A stretch of 64,000 nt of DNA from NCBI GenBank assembly GCA_016219965.1, contig JACRJM010000002.1, forward strand, positions 235,974 to 299,973. The letters run 5' to 3'. Numbering within the stretch: the stretch's first letter is position 1; each line of letters opens with the position of its first letter. This document shows positions 18,801 through 26,093 of this stretch, piece after piece. This DNA comes from Candidatus Schekmanbacteria bacterium (lineage in GTDB: Bacteria; Schekmanbacteria; GWA2-38-11; J061). A program made the position numbers and the translations under genes. Below the pieces are notes generated by a model that did not search any database, had not been told where the DNA came from, and saw only the letters and a program-made list of their open reading frames with translations.

Positions 18801-19160
18801 GTGTTCAACAATGTCTGTTGAGACTTTCTGATCCGGCGGCAATGAAATAGTTATTTCTGCTATCTCTGAGGTGTCGGTAAATATATATGGCTCGGGGTGA
18901 TTAAACTCCTCTTCATGGTACGAGTTTTCTGTTTTTGTCAGGGCTTGGGAATTTGAGCCGGTTAGTTTATCAGCGATAGAGCTAAGGAGAGTTGGTTTTT
19001 TTGCGTCGTCTATGACCGGCTCGGGATTATAGTAGTGGAAATAAAAGGGCTCGAAAGCTGGTTCAATTTCTACGGGGCATTCCCATACCTGCCAACCTCT
19101 GCCTCTTACTTCCCAATAATAAAAATGTGCAGTGAGCTGTTGGGTGAGCGTTGGGCTCAT
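15822..19160 (-). CDS. VirD4/TraD-like coupling ATPase fused to nuclease-like and excisionase-type HTH domains
   Basis: 1112 residues. Residues 1-390 are a divergent N-terminal region. Walker A YLIGATGSGKSTLLL lies at 411-425, followed by LDPHGDLIDKVL, a FFLYIDEFQNFIT Walker B and a TraG/TraD-type DNA-recognition stretch. After about residue 800 come a winged-helix-like segment, then VDVGLIKDDIKIAVEIS, which resembles a PD-(D/E)XK fold (D...ExS). The last 60 residues (EEAAEFLGISKNTLYEWV) are an excisionase/MerR-like helix-turn-helix. The ATPase core is paralogous to the gene at 50649-51980. Role inferred: DNA pumping or loading for transfer. Confidence 0.8.
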   Translation of the reverse strand: MSPTLTQQLTAHFYYWEVRGRGWQVWECPVEIEPAFEPFYFHYYNPEPVIDDAKKPTLLSSIADKLTGSNSQALTKTENSYHEEEFNHPEPYIFTDTSEIAEITISLPPDQKVSTDIVEHFLLNLTHCTLPLSFEIIGSADSIIVQMTCRTTDLFQLKQQLQAHFPGAVFNEEKDFLINLWNKDKDVLFVDFGLSQEFMRPLKIFRSLDPDPLIGIIGALENLRAGEIGLIQILFQAVRNPWSQSIARAVTDGEGKSFFQDAPEMIHLAAEKISKPLFACVIRVASQASYHNRALEIVRAVSSGLTVFSNPKSNELIPLNNDGYDDLYHQDDLLFRRTCRSGMILNSDELLSIMHPPSTSIKSPKLVRELKKTKPVPSIATGHNLVLGINTHQGKETKVSLNTEQRIRHTYLIGATGSGKSTLLLNLIAQDIKNGLGLAVLDPHGDLIDKVLGYIPEERFEDVILLDPADSDYPIGLNILSAHSELEKNVLSSDLAAVFKRLSTSWGDQMTSVLGNAILAILESRDGGTLVDLRRFLVEKSFRESFLKTIADPEVVYYWQNEFPLLSGKPQASVLTRLDTFLRPKLIRNMVAQKDGLNFENILNSKKIFLCKLAQGLIGEENSYLLGTLIVSKLHQIAMSRQARSEKDRDNFFLYIDEFQNFITPSMASILSGARKYHLGLILAHQELRQLWNRDTELANSVISNPGTRICFRLGDFDAQKLSNGFSSFDEKDLQNLSVGEAIVRIERAEFDFNLKTFPAHEIDDSKAEERKTKLIALSREKYAKRREEIEKILIENSRAQDTKSPQPVYSEAKEIRVKPVVSLALADIISNEELSLLKFLSENPGIFVTKAYQILNLSGYKGDKFKENLIEKGLIVQEETRDGKGGRLAKVLNITEKGTRSIESSPLAGKGGDYHKYLQSAVKEQAEVFGWKAKIEEKIKGSIETVDVGLIKDDIKIAVEISSTTKPEQEVQNIRKCLEAGYDYIFCIAEDEEKLVKIKSSSRKHFNARERERIRFVLPSQVKNLLSSAGSMGVNIETKIVSEKIPKQKQLMGTEEAAEFLGISKNTLYEWVIQRKVPFIKVGRLTKFKKVALEEWLENNSHEINRKDYID

Positions 19161-19172
19161 TGCAAGCTATGA

Positions 19173-19673
19173 TTAATTTTTAAAGAGGCTTGAAAGGATA
19201 GGCTTTCTGTCATTCTCGGTCAAACTTCTTAAGCCCTTGGCTTTGGTGATTTCGTCAATTACTTCGAGAACAGACTGGCGGACTGATTCCTGGAACATTA
19301 AAGCTGTATCACGTTTATAATATGTGTCTGGCTTAAAGAAACGCATCGTTAATTGACCAACAAAAGGTATTGCCAATAAAATAGCTTTTATAATACTTAC
19401 TCTTTCTCCAAGCCACCAGGAAACGAAGAAACTGTTTCCAAATGGAGCGCCGCAGATATCAAATACATATTCTTTACGGCGGATTCTTAAATATTCGCGT
19501 GATGATGAAAATATTCCACCTTCGCGATAATTTACGCGCGAATAATTGCAATCTGGTATTTCGCGCTTTTTCATGGCTTGCTCAACTAATGAATAGAATT
19601 GCTGAGGAGATTCCTGGAGTCCTTCGATTAAATAAAACCAATGTGATAATACAAGCGATGGATTGTCAGGCAT
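19173..19673 (-). CDS. unrecognised membrane-associated protein in the ATPase operon
   Basis: 166 residues, family not recognised. One hydrophobic segment (IIKAILLAIPFVGQLTMRFF, about residues 93-112) could be a membrane anchor; the rest is soluble with many aromatic and basic residues. It precedes the coupling-ATPase gene by 12 bp on the same strand and is the first gene after a good promoter, so it probably works with that ATPase at the inner membrane. Confidence 0.6.
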   Translation of the reverse strand: MPDNPSLVLSHWFYLIEGLQESPQQFYSLVEQAMKKREIPDCNYSRVNYREGGIFSSSREYLRIRRKEYVFDICGAPFGNSFFVSWWLGERVSIIKAILLAIPFVGQLTMRFFKPDTYYKRDTALMFQESVRQSVLEVIDEITKAKGLRSLTENDRKPILSSLFKN

Positions 19674-19701
19674 TGTATAGTTTGGGTAAATTTTTTATAT
19701 A

Positions 19702-19731
19702 ATTATATTTAATAATAGATGATTGAGTCAA
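19702..19731 (-). promoter_or_regulatory. sigma70-type promoter of the coupling-ATPase operon
   Basis: On the minus strand TTGACT (19731-19726), an 18-bp spacer and TATAAT (19707-19702) precede the start codon at 19673 by about 30 bp. It is the best consensus promoter in this part of the window. Confidence 0.65.
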
Positions 19732-19967
19732 CTATAATAGTATTATTTTATAAACTTTTCTACACTGCTGTCCGGGAAAAGTTAAAAAGGCATGGCTTAA
19801 CAGATGAATAGCGTCAACAGAAATATCCGTTATGGCTGTTGGTATAATAAACTAAACTACTAAACAAGTTAATGGAAATTATTAATCAGATGACACTGAA
19901 GAGGTGAAATTAACAGGCTAGTTTTGATCTATGGATAGAAGAGAGAAGAAATAAAATTAGTGTTCTT
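19732..19967. other. gene-free AT-rich stretch
   Basis: This interval lies between the coupling-ATPase operon promoter and the cysteine-peptidase gene end. I see no coding frame, tRNA or clear repeat. The only structure is scattered AT-rich sequence near 19735-19760. Confidence 0.5.
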
Positions 19968-21563
19968 TTATCTAGTTACGTGCCTATATTCTTTGTCATC
20001 TGCAATAGAAAGCACTTTAATTTTATTGTTATCTATATCATGTAAAAATAATGCACCTGGCAAATGAAATGCTAAAAATGATAAGCTAAACTTATTTGCT
20101 GTTGCATCAATAATTACCTCGCCAAATATTTTTCTATTTTTTTGCTCATCCATAGAAAACGTTTTGGCATTAGCAATCTCAATTATCCAAATATATTTTG
20201 GCATTGGAAGTTTTATATATTCTTCGACGACAACTTCATTCATCTCTGTTGCTAATAGTTCATTTTTTAAATTTTTCTTATATTCCGTAGAATAAGAAAG
20301 ATAACTTCGCAGAACAATAGGGTTATTTTTATCAAAAAATAAACTGTTAAGAAAATCTATCATGAGAGGTGCCACTTTCTCTTTTTCTGCTACTTCAACC
20401 AATTTAGGAATAAAAAGATTTTTTGGATCAAATAGATTATTGATAATATCATCTAAATGTTCACCCAAAATATATGCTTTTGCTGGAAGTGGTACTAAAA
20501 TACCATCTATATCATCTACGGTACCGTAGCTCCAATCGGGAGGCGGCAAAAATTCACCAAACCCATTTTTTATTAGTTGGTTTTTATCTTTTTTTGATAC
20601 AGGGAGTAGCCTATAAGGGCCTAATTGATCATCATGTATTATGAAAGCATCTACCCAGTTATGGCTAGAAACTATATTCAAGTCGTTGGGATCCTGTTTA
20701 ATTTTAAACTTTCGTTTTGGAGAGAAAGTGTGTCCGATAATAACAAAAGCATGGTCGGGTGATGTTGCGATTACTGGTATGCAAGACTCTATATATTTAT
20801 AAATTGATTCCACTGGATTCCATTTCCCATCTTCTCCATCATCTTTAGTAAAACATATGGGAGAATATCCCATATTATCTAATGCATTAAACATTGAATA
20901 AAACATAAGTCCTTCGGAAGGTAAAGTTCTCTGCAATCTAAAAAACCTTGAAGCCTCTTCATTAATTTCAAAGGGTAAATATTCTTTAAAACCGAATTTC
21001 AAATGCATATACCTTGCTGCCATCCATATGGAAGCCTGGGCACACGTCATAACCATGGTGTCCTGCTGAATAAATGGAGAACCACATGTTCTAAAATCTA
21101 TGCCGAATAAATGGATAGATGTATCGCATTTGCAAAGAGGATAACTTCTATTAATATCTTGAATCCAAGGTTTGATAATTGTTCTTCCAACTTTTCCCAC
21201 ATCAATTGGTCTTACAACTGTGAATCCTAAATAACTTTCTTTATCAATATCTGTTATATTTTTTATATCATTTATTTTGTTTATGTTACTCTCAAAAAAA
21301 TGCAGTCTTGTGCATGTACTATCAAACTTTTTAAATGTTTTTGAATATAATCCTGAAAACTCACTCCTAAAATCTTTATCAATATATTTTTCCTCAATTA
21401 AAACAGTTTTACCTTTTCTTTTATACATTACATAATTCAGTAAATTATCAAAGGCACCTGTTCCTTGAAACTTAGAACCAAATTCTCGCAATAAGTCTTT
21501 TTTTGTCTGAGCATTTAAAGGAATTAACTTAAATCCATTGATTTCATCAAGGAGATAACTCAT
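19968..21563 (-). CDS. papain-like (C39-type) cysteine peptidase-like protein
   Basis: 531 residues. TCAQASIWMAARYMH carries a likely nucleophilic Cys at a helix start, with SPDHAFVIIGHTF about 100 residues later (catalytic His) and WVDAFIIHDDQLGPYRLLP (Asp/Asn and the typical GPY-R loop) after it. That order matches C39/papain-like peptidase folds. Regions on either side have no recognised family. It lies 23 bp after a strong terminator hairpin that follows a 62-residue protein gene, so expression needs read-through. A defence or self-processing role is a guess. Confidence 0.55.
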   Translation of the reverse strand: MSYLLDEINGFKLIPLNAQTKKDLLREFGSKFQGTGAFDNLLNYVMYKRKGKTVLIEEKYIDKDFRSEFSGLYSKTFKKFDSTCTRLHFFESNINKINDIKNITDIDKESYLGFTVVRPIDVGKVGRTIIKPWIQDINRSYPLCKCDTSIHLFGIDFRTCGSPFIQQDTMVMTCAQASIWMAARYMHLKFGFKEYLPFEINEEASRFFRLQRTLPSEGLMFYSMFNALDNMGYSPICFTKDDGEDGKWNPVESIYKYIESCIPVIATSPDHAFVIIGHTFSPKRKFKIKQDPNDLNIVSSHNWVDAFIIHDDQLGPYRLLPVSKKDKNQLIKNGFGEFLPPPDWSYGTVDDIDGILVPLPAKAYILGEHLDDIINNLFDPKNLFIPKLVEVAEKEKVAPLMIDFLNSLFFDKNNPIVLRSYLSYSTEYKKNLKNELLATEMNEVVVEEYIKLPMPKYIWIIEIANAKTFSMDEQKNRKIFGEVIIDATANKFSLSFLAFHLPGALFLHDIDNNKIKVLSIADDKEYRHVTR

Positions 21564-21586
21564 TTTAACCTTTCAAAAAAATAAAA

Positions 21587-21618
21587 GGGCAACAATGAAA
21601 TTGATAATCATGTTGCCC
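21587..21618 (-). terminator. intrinsic terminator between the 62-residue gene and the peptidase gene
   Basis: Perfect 8-bp stem GGGCAACA (21618-21611 on the minus strand) pairs with TGTTGCCC (21594-21587), loop about 16 nt, followed on the minus strand by TTTTATTTTTTT. The peptidase start codon is only 23 bp beyond, so the hairpin could attenuate the peptidase gene. Confidence 0.75.
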
Positions 21619-21639
21619 TAAGACGTTACTGATTCAAAT

Positions 21640-21828
21640 TTACCTTACTACTTTAGTAAAAGCTTTTACCATTGACTTGGCTTGAAGTCGATCAACTGCT
21701 TCTAAGCCGGGTCTAATAGCTTCTCCATATCTGCTGCAAAGGTCATTATAAACTTCAGAATTAGATAAATCACGAGGTGGTTCTGAAATTTTTTTCTTAA
21801 TCTCTCTTAGTAGTTTTTTTTCACTCAC
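21640..21828 (-). CDS. 62-residue charged protein upstream of the peptidase
   Basis: Starts with GTG at 21828 behind a GGGGAT ribosome site. The product (MSEKKLLREIKKKISEPPRD...) is highly charged and helical, with no signal or membrane segment and no family I recognise. It has its own promoter (TTGACC/TATAAT, about 200 bp upstream) and its own terminator, so it should be more abundant than the peptidase that follows. Possible partner, inhibitor or substrate of the peptidase; this is inferred from position only. Confidence 0.6.
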   Translation of the reverse strand: MSEKKLLREIKKKISEPPRDLSNSEVYNDLCSRYGEAIRPGLEAVDRLQAKSMVKAFTKVVR

Positions 21829-22258
21829 ATTTATCCCCTTTTTTTATTTTTCAAAGTACTACAATTTATCTCTTGATCAAAGTCAGTGTTAAAAATTCAT
21901 AACCATATACGAACTACCTTAATGTTTGTCGGAGGAACTTGAGTGAACTTAAAAATTAGTCTTTTGTATTTCACACAATCCTTTTGAAAAGTAAATTTAT
22001 TATAGATGGGATTTTATAGTTAAATTATATTATTATAATATACGCTTGGTCAAGTAAAACACCGGTTGACTGATAAGTTCTCACTACATGTTTTGAACAA
22101 TTTTTAATTTATATATCATATAAAAAAAATGTCAATAATGACCATTATTTTCTAAATTTTTATTCCCTTTATATGTTTTAGAGCTATCTTCATCAAAATA
22201 AAGAAATTCCACTCTGTTAATCATTGGCGCTATCCTCAATAGAACTATACGCCTATTC
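21829..22258. other. 430-bp gene-free region with promoter
   Basis: AT-rich, no supported coding frame. It contains a minus-strand promoter, TTGACC (22053-22048), 18-bp spacer and TATAAT (22029-22024), giving a leader of about 190 nt before the 62-residue gene. The right part after 22100 is the downstream side of the RuvC operon; no clear terminator stem was found there. Confidence 0.5.
22024..22053 (-). promoter_or_regulatory. sigma70-type promoter for the 62-residue gene and peptidase
   Basis: TTGACC at 22053-22048, 18-bp spacer, TATAAT at 22029-22024 on the minus strand. The distance to the GTG start (about 195 bp) leaves a long leader. Confidence 0.55.
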
Positions 22259-22756
22259 TTACTTCTCTGCAAGACTCACCATACCTACCGCCACGGCATC
22301 AAACATATTCTGATGAAATTCATCCTTCCATTTCCTGTCTTGGCTTAGATAGACTTTAAGTTCCGGGAATTTCGAAACAATAACCGTAGCCACCTCTTCT
22401 TTGCTTGCTCGGCCATTGCCACAGATAAATTTCTTAACCGTATTTGGCGCGTAGCTTACAACTTTTAATCCTTTTCTTTTTCCAATAATCTTGATCTCAT
22501 CAGCAAAGACATTTAAAAGCGACGAATTCCGGTTATTGGCAAAGAAGGTTTTTTCAACCGCAAGGATGTTAGGCTTTAAGTCATTTATAAGCCTATGAAT
22601 TATCTTTCTCCCCTCGTTTAAAGTCTCATGGGGAGATTTCTTTTGCTTTATGACTTTAACTCCATGATAGATGAGCTTGCCGTCTTCCAAGAGAGCTACT
22701 CCCATAAACTTTGTCCCCGGATCAATGGCTAAGATTTTTGATTTTGTTTTTGACAT
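22259..22756 (-). CDS. RuvC-like Holliday junction resolvase
   Basis: 165 residues with a RuvC-type RNase H fold: ILAIDPGTKFMGVAL carries the first catalytic Asp, LAVEKTFFANNR the Glu, and MFDAVAVGM the last Asp. Length matches RuvC (about 170), but sequence is divergent and it is the element's own copy, not the chromosomal ruvABC locus. Such enzymes cut four-way junctions during replication or recombination. It is the last gene of the XRE/Rep-like/RuvC operon, 49 bp after a paralog with damaged catalytic sites. Confidence 0.85.
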   Translation of the reverse strand: MSKTKSKILAIDPGTKFMGVALLEDGKLIYHGVKVIKQKKSPHETLNEGRKIIHRLINDLKPNILAVEKTFFANNRNSSLLNVFADEIKIIGKRKGLKVVSYAPNTVKKFICGNGRASKEEVATVIVSKFPELKVYLSQDRKWKDEFHQNMFDAVAVGMVSLAEK

Positions 22757-22805
22757 GATTTTGTTGATAGGCGGGACAGATGAAATACATACATCCCACC
22801 CTTTA

Positions 22806-23300
22806 TTATTTATCTAATTTGTGAAAACAGGCTGAAGCTAGAGCTACCGCTTCAAACATCCTTATCCTGTAAGGGTTCTTATGAACTTTTTCATTTTCAA
22901 GCTCTAAATAAAGAATTGGGTGTTCTTCGGCTACCATTTCGGAAAGCTTCTTCTTGTTGATTCTCTTTAGAGGCGAGAACGATCTCTCTAATGCTTTTAT
23001 ACTGAATTGATGAATTTTAAGACCGTTACTTTGGGCAACGGTGATCATCTCATTAACAAGACTATTAAGGCACTTCGAACTTCGTGAAGGATTGATGCTC
23101 TTTATTGCAAGCACATTGGGATCATATTGATAAATCAAACTTTGAATAATCTGTTTAATTCTTTCCTTTCTTTCATTAATCCTCCCCGACTGGATATTTT
23201 TCACTCCCCAGTCCCGAAGCTCAGAGCCATAGCATACGGCAAAGCCCAGATACCTTGAGCCGGGATTGATTCCTAATATCTTATAAATTTTCTTTGGCAT
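22806..23300 (-). CDS. RuvC-like paralog lacking catalytic residues
   Basis: 164 residues, same fold and length as the downstream RuvC. All three key positions are changed: ILGINPGSRYLGFAV has Asn for the first Asp, LAIKSINPSRSS has Lys for Glu, and RMFEAVALAS has Glu for the last Asp. The frame is intact and other core positions are conserved, so this looks like a kept, non-cutting homolog rather than decay. Start overlaps the Rep-like gene by 20 bp. It may pair with the active RuvC or bind junctions only. Confidence 0.75.
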   Translation of the reverse strand: MPKKIYKILGINPGSRYLGFAVCYGSELRDWGVKNIQSGRINERKERIKQIIQSLIYQYDPNVLAIKSINPSRSSKCLNSLVNEMITVAQSNGLKIHQFSIKALERSFSPLKRINKKKLSEMVAEEHPILYLELENEKVHKNPYRIRMFEAVALASACFHKLDK

Positions 23301-23988
23301 ATTGTTTAACTAAGTGGTTAAAAAGCGCACCTCGACCTTTTTTGATTTTATTGTCCGGTATGGCTTTTACTTCGGATAGCAGTTGTCTTAAAACCGATTC
23401 AGGATATTTCTTAGCATAGGAAAGATAGAGAAACAGAGAATCATGATCATGTAAGCCCCTAGCCAGATCAAGAGCCAATAGCTCTTCTCTGGTCTTGGGT
23501 ATAAAACCGTCTGGTGGTGGTCGTTTAAAAGAATTTTTATCATCGTAAACGTTATTGTTATTAATTCTTGTTAACTTATTATTGTTAGTGTCAACCTGTG
23601 CTACATCTGAGTTTCTTCCAGTTGACATCTGAGTTTCATCTGTTTTACATCTGGTGTAAGATGATAAATCCTCTTTACACCTAACTTTGAGCAGATAATA
23701 GACGCAGTGATACCGGCTCCGTTTCTTTATTTCTATCAGTCTGTTTCGCTCTAAAAGCTTTATGGCTCTGTTTATTGTTGTCCTCGAATATCCCAGAGCT
23801 TCGGCAATGTATTTTTGCGATGGGAAACAGCTTTGATTACCGTTCGCCATTGAAGCTAAAAAACTATATACGGCAATACCGGTACTTTTTATTTTCTTTG
23901 CATATTCAGAAACGACCGCTTTCTGAATCCAGTACCAGTCGCCGTCTTTGAGGTTTCTTCTTTCTTTTTCTAAAAAGCTCCTATTCAT
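23281..23988 (-). CDS. winged-helix DNA-binding (replication initiator-like) protein
   Basis: 235 residues. Residues 25-100 form an HTH_36-type winged helix (CFPSQKYIAEALGYSRTTIN as recognition unit), as in plasmid and phage replication initiators and DnaD-like proteins. The C-terminal part is charged without known motif. Its start overlaps the XRE gene by 4 bp and its end overlaps the RuvC-like paralog gene, consistent with one tightly coupled operon for element replication. Replication role is inferred from domain and context. Confidence 0.65.
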   Translation of the reverse strand: MNRSFLEKERRNLKDGDWYWIQKAVVSEYAKKIKSTGIAVYSFLASMANGNQSCFPSQKYIAEALGYSRTTINRAIKLLERNRLIEIKKRSRYHCVYYLLKVRCKEDLSSYTRCKTDETQMSTGRNSDVAQVDTNNNKLTRINNNNVYDDKNSFKRPPPDGFIPKTREELLALDLARGLHDHDSLFLYLSYAKKYPESVLRQLLSEVKAIPDNKIKKGRGALFNHLVKQYAKENL

Positions 23989-24263
23989 ATTCTGCTTTTC
24001 ACAACATTTGCCTCGCTCTTTCTAATCTCATCTTTCAACTGTCTCACCAGATCTATAAATAGCGCATCGGCCATAGTCCGGTAGACTACGGCAAGCCTGA
24101 AGGCGTTTGTGGTATTAGGGAGGCTAATTCCCTTTTCCCATCTGGAAATAAGACTTGTGCTGTGAAGCCTTAACACCCGTGCCACATCTTTTTGAGTGAG
24201 ACCCCGCGCTCTGCGATATTTCCGCAGGCAGTTTGAAATGAGTTTCGCATTATTTTTTCTCAT
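23985..24263 (-). CDS. XRE-family helix-turn-helix regulator
   Basis: 92 residues: RARGLTQKDVARVLRLHSTS LISRWEKG is a classic lambda-repressor-like HTH, followed by a short helical tail. First gene of the RuvC operon with an AAGGAGGGT ribosome site. The shared promoter box lies just upstream (24316-24350), so this protein is a candidate for the regulator that binds it, though binding is not shown. Length is usual for small plasmid repressors. Confidence 0.8.
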   Translation of the reverse strand: MRKNNAKLISNCLRKYRRARGLTQKDVARVLRLHSTSLISRWEKGISLPNTTNAFRLAVVYRTMADALFIDLVRQLKDEIRKSEANVVKSRI

Positions 24264-24293
24264 ACCCTCCTTGATTAAGTTTTGTATAGTTTT

Positions 24294-24350
24294 AGAGTAG
24301 CAGAGGGATATATAGGAACAAGGAGGGAAAATTTGCCGGAAGAGGTGAAT
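24294..24350 (-). promoter_or_regulatory. shared-box promoter of the XRE/RuvC operon
   Basis: Read on the minus strand: box GGCAAATTTTCCC, 3 bp, -35 TTGTTC (24321-24316), 16 bp, -10 TACTCT (24299-24294), about 30 bp before the XRE start codon. The box and spacing recur in front of other backbone units at 27.5, 29.4, 50.6 and 58.2 kb. Confidence 0.6.
24329..24350 (+). repeat. 22-bp direct repeat, copy 1
   Basis: The 22 bp from AAATTTGCC to GGTGAAT recur without mismatch at 26003-26024; the two copies bracket the ComEC-like hydrolase gene. In both copies the sequence can be read in one frame as KFAGRGE. Confidence 0.7.
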
Positions 24351-24547
24351 ATGAACTTCTAATCAATTATGACAGCCAGATAATAAAATATGTATTGCTT
24401 GCCAGTCTTTTTATTGATTTTGATTAATCTGAACACTATAATTTTTCTGTTAATATTTTTTGCAATTTCATTATTATCTCTTTAAGCTATTAGAAAAACA
24501 GTTAGATTAGGCATTGTATTTTAAGTGTTCCAAGTGTTAAAAAAAAT

Positions 24548-25738
24548 ATGGTAAGAAAAAGAAATAAAAATGCTTCTTTTGTTGCAATTGGTGTAGGACA
24601 AGGAGATGCTTTTTTCCTTGAGAAAGCAGGTAGGAATGTAGTGGTAGATGGTGGGCTGTCTGCCTTTGGTTTTCCAGAACTGTTTAAACAATCGACTAAG
24701 AGAAGTAATATAGATATTTTAGTTTGCACTCATAATGATGCTGATCACGCGAATGGGATAATAGGCTTTTTAAAAAGTGGACTTGACTGTAAAGAGGTTT
24801 GGTTGCCTGCCTCATGGTCCGATCGTCTTGAAGACCTGCTAACTAAGCCCAATCAATTCATTGAAGAATTAATTTCAGATATTAATAAATTAGATATTAA
24901 ATCAGAACATCCTATGATGCTTCAAGATATCGAAAACAAGTATGCTGAAAATTTATTCAAAAGCGAAGAAAGATCCAAAGAGATAAGTAGTATCGAGTTT
25001 ATCACTAACATCATGGACAAACACATTGAATCAGAACAAGGGGATAATGATTATTGGATCAATGGTTATTCCCAATTTTATCCAAGGCGCGTACTTTTAC
25101 CATCACATATGCTTTTTTTACTCAGCGATGAAAAAAAACACCTCCTTTTTTTAGAAGCCATATCAGCCGCAAGTCGTATTCGAGATATTGCAACTGAAGC
25201 TTACCACAGAGGGGCATTGATTAGGTGGTTTGATTTTAATACTACAATTAGAGAAGGAGGCTATTCCGAGTTTTTAGTACCATTAAATTCTAGTGAAGCA
25301 ATCGAAATGCGCTTTGGAAAATTGAGTGCTATTTGTTATCTTGCCTTAACTAAATCCAATAAACAAAGTTTAGTGTTTATATCACCTGACAATGAATATG
25401 GCCCGTCTGTTTTATTTTCAGCAGACTCTGATCTTTCCTTTTCTACACCTATATCATGGACAAATGGAATGATAATAACAGCTCCTCATCATGGTTCCGA
25501 TAGTAATGCTAAAGCATATGATCGGATTACTAATGAAATGGTTAGCGACTCTGAAATATTTTGGGTAAGAAGCGATGGCTGTTTCAGGAGCAGACCAGGC
25601 AAATCTTATATTAATGTCAATGGAAGGCGCTTTTGCACTATATGTCGTGATAGAAAACATCCTAAACAAAATATTAAATTTATTGCTCGTTCCAAACAGT
25701 GGAGACCACACCTTGCCAGAAAGTGTAGTTGCATTTAA
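24548..25738 (+). CDS. standalone ComEC-like metallo-beta-lactamase fold protein
   Basis: 396 residues. FVAIGVGQGDAFFLEKAGR, then VVVDGG and CTHNDADHANGIIGFL form the ComEC/Rec2 type MBL active site (THxDxDH), and ITAPHHGSDSNAKAYDRI carries the late His motif. No membrane helices are present, unlike true ComEC. Such soluble proteins occur in mobile and defence regions and may act on nucleic acid or a small phosphoester; the substrate is unknown. The C terminus has several Cys (CTICRDRKHP, RKCSC) that could bind zinc. It stands alone, divergent from the XRE operon, between two copies of a 22-bp repeat. Confidence 0.7.
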   Translation: MVRKRNKNASFVAIGVGQGDAFFLEKAGRNVVVDGGLSAFGFPELFKQSTKRSNIDILVCTHNDADHANGIIGFLKSGLDCKEVWLPASWSDRLEDLLTKPNQFIEELISDINKLDIKSEHPMMLQDIENKYAENLFKSEERSKEISSIEFITNIMDKHIESEQGDNDYWINGYSQFYPRRVLLPSHMLFLLSDEKKHLLFLEAISAASRIRDIATEAYHRGALIRWFDFNTTIREGGYSEFLVPLNSSEAIEMRFGKLSAICYLALTKSNKQSLVFISPDNEYGPSVLFSADSDLSFSTPISWTNGMIITAPHHGSDSNAKAYDRITNEMVSDSEIFWVRSDGCFRSRPGKSYINVNGRRFCTICRDRKHPKQNIKFIARSKQWRPHLARKCSCI

Positions 25739-26002
25739 ACTTGTTAACCGACCTAAGTAATATTTACTCAAAAAGACATTTAATTTGTCCGCTGTAGCAA
25801 ATCTTTATTCCTTTCAATCAATATTCCTTTGCGCTGCCGTAACAGTGTATGGACAAACAAAACTCAGAAATCCCAACTCTCTGAGACCGTTACCCCGTAG
25901 TTAAGCGAATAGGAGCTTAAAGAAGCTAAGGAAAACCTCAAGTGCTATTTGGAGGTTGTTTTAAAAATATATAGCCACCTTGAAGCAGAAGAGAATTAGG
26001 AT

Positions 26003-26024
26003 AAATTTGCCGGAAGAGGTGAAT
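26003..26024 (+). repeat. 22-bp direct repeat, copy 2
   Basis: Identical over 22 bp to 24329-24350. Here the sequence is not followed by a promoter; it lies inside a coding-like remnant, 25 bp before the terminator of the PIN/UPF0175 pair. Confidence 0.7.
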
Positions 26025-26049
26025 TACAGATTATTTATACCAAACAAAA

Positions 26050-26073
26050 AAGCCAACCGTTATTGGTTGGCTT
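26050..26073 (-). terminator. terminator hairpin of the PIN/UPF0175 pair (AGCCAACC family)
   Basis: On the minus strand AAGCCAACC, loop AATAAC, GGTTGGCTT, then TTTT: a 9-bp perfect stem 20 bp after the toxin stop. The same 8-bp stem core recurs behind hicBA (55989) and vapBC (62484). Confidence 0.85.
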
Positions 26074-26093
26074 AGATATCTAACTTTATGACT

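Larger units (their letters stand above)
25913..26083 (+). pseudogene. possible remnant of a coding sequence (3' end)
   Basis: One frame reads ELKEAKENLKCYLEVVLKIY SHLEAEEN, TAG at 25997-25999, then DKFAGRGELQIIYTKQKSQP and stops at 26083. The first part is a good amphipathic helix and the second contains the KFAGRGE unit repeated at 24329. It looks like the tail of a lost gene, perhaps a recombinase, but I cannot name it. Confidence 0.3.
25739..26093. other. 355-bp region without intact gene
   Basis: Holds the coding remnant at 25913-26083, the second copy of the 22-bp repeat at 26003-26024 and a terminator hairpin at 26050-26073. Nothing else recognised. Confidence 0.6.
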
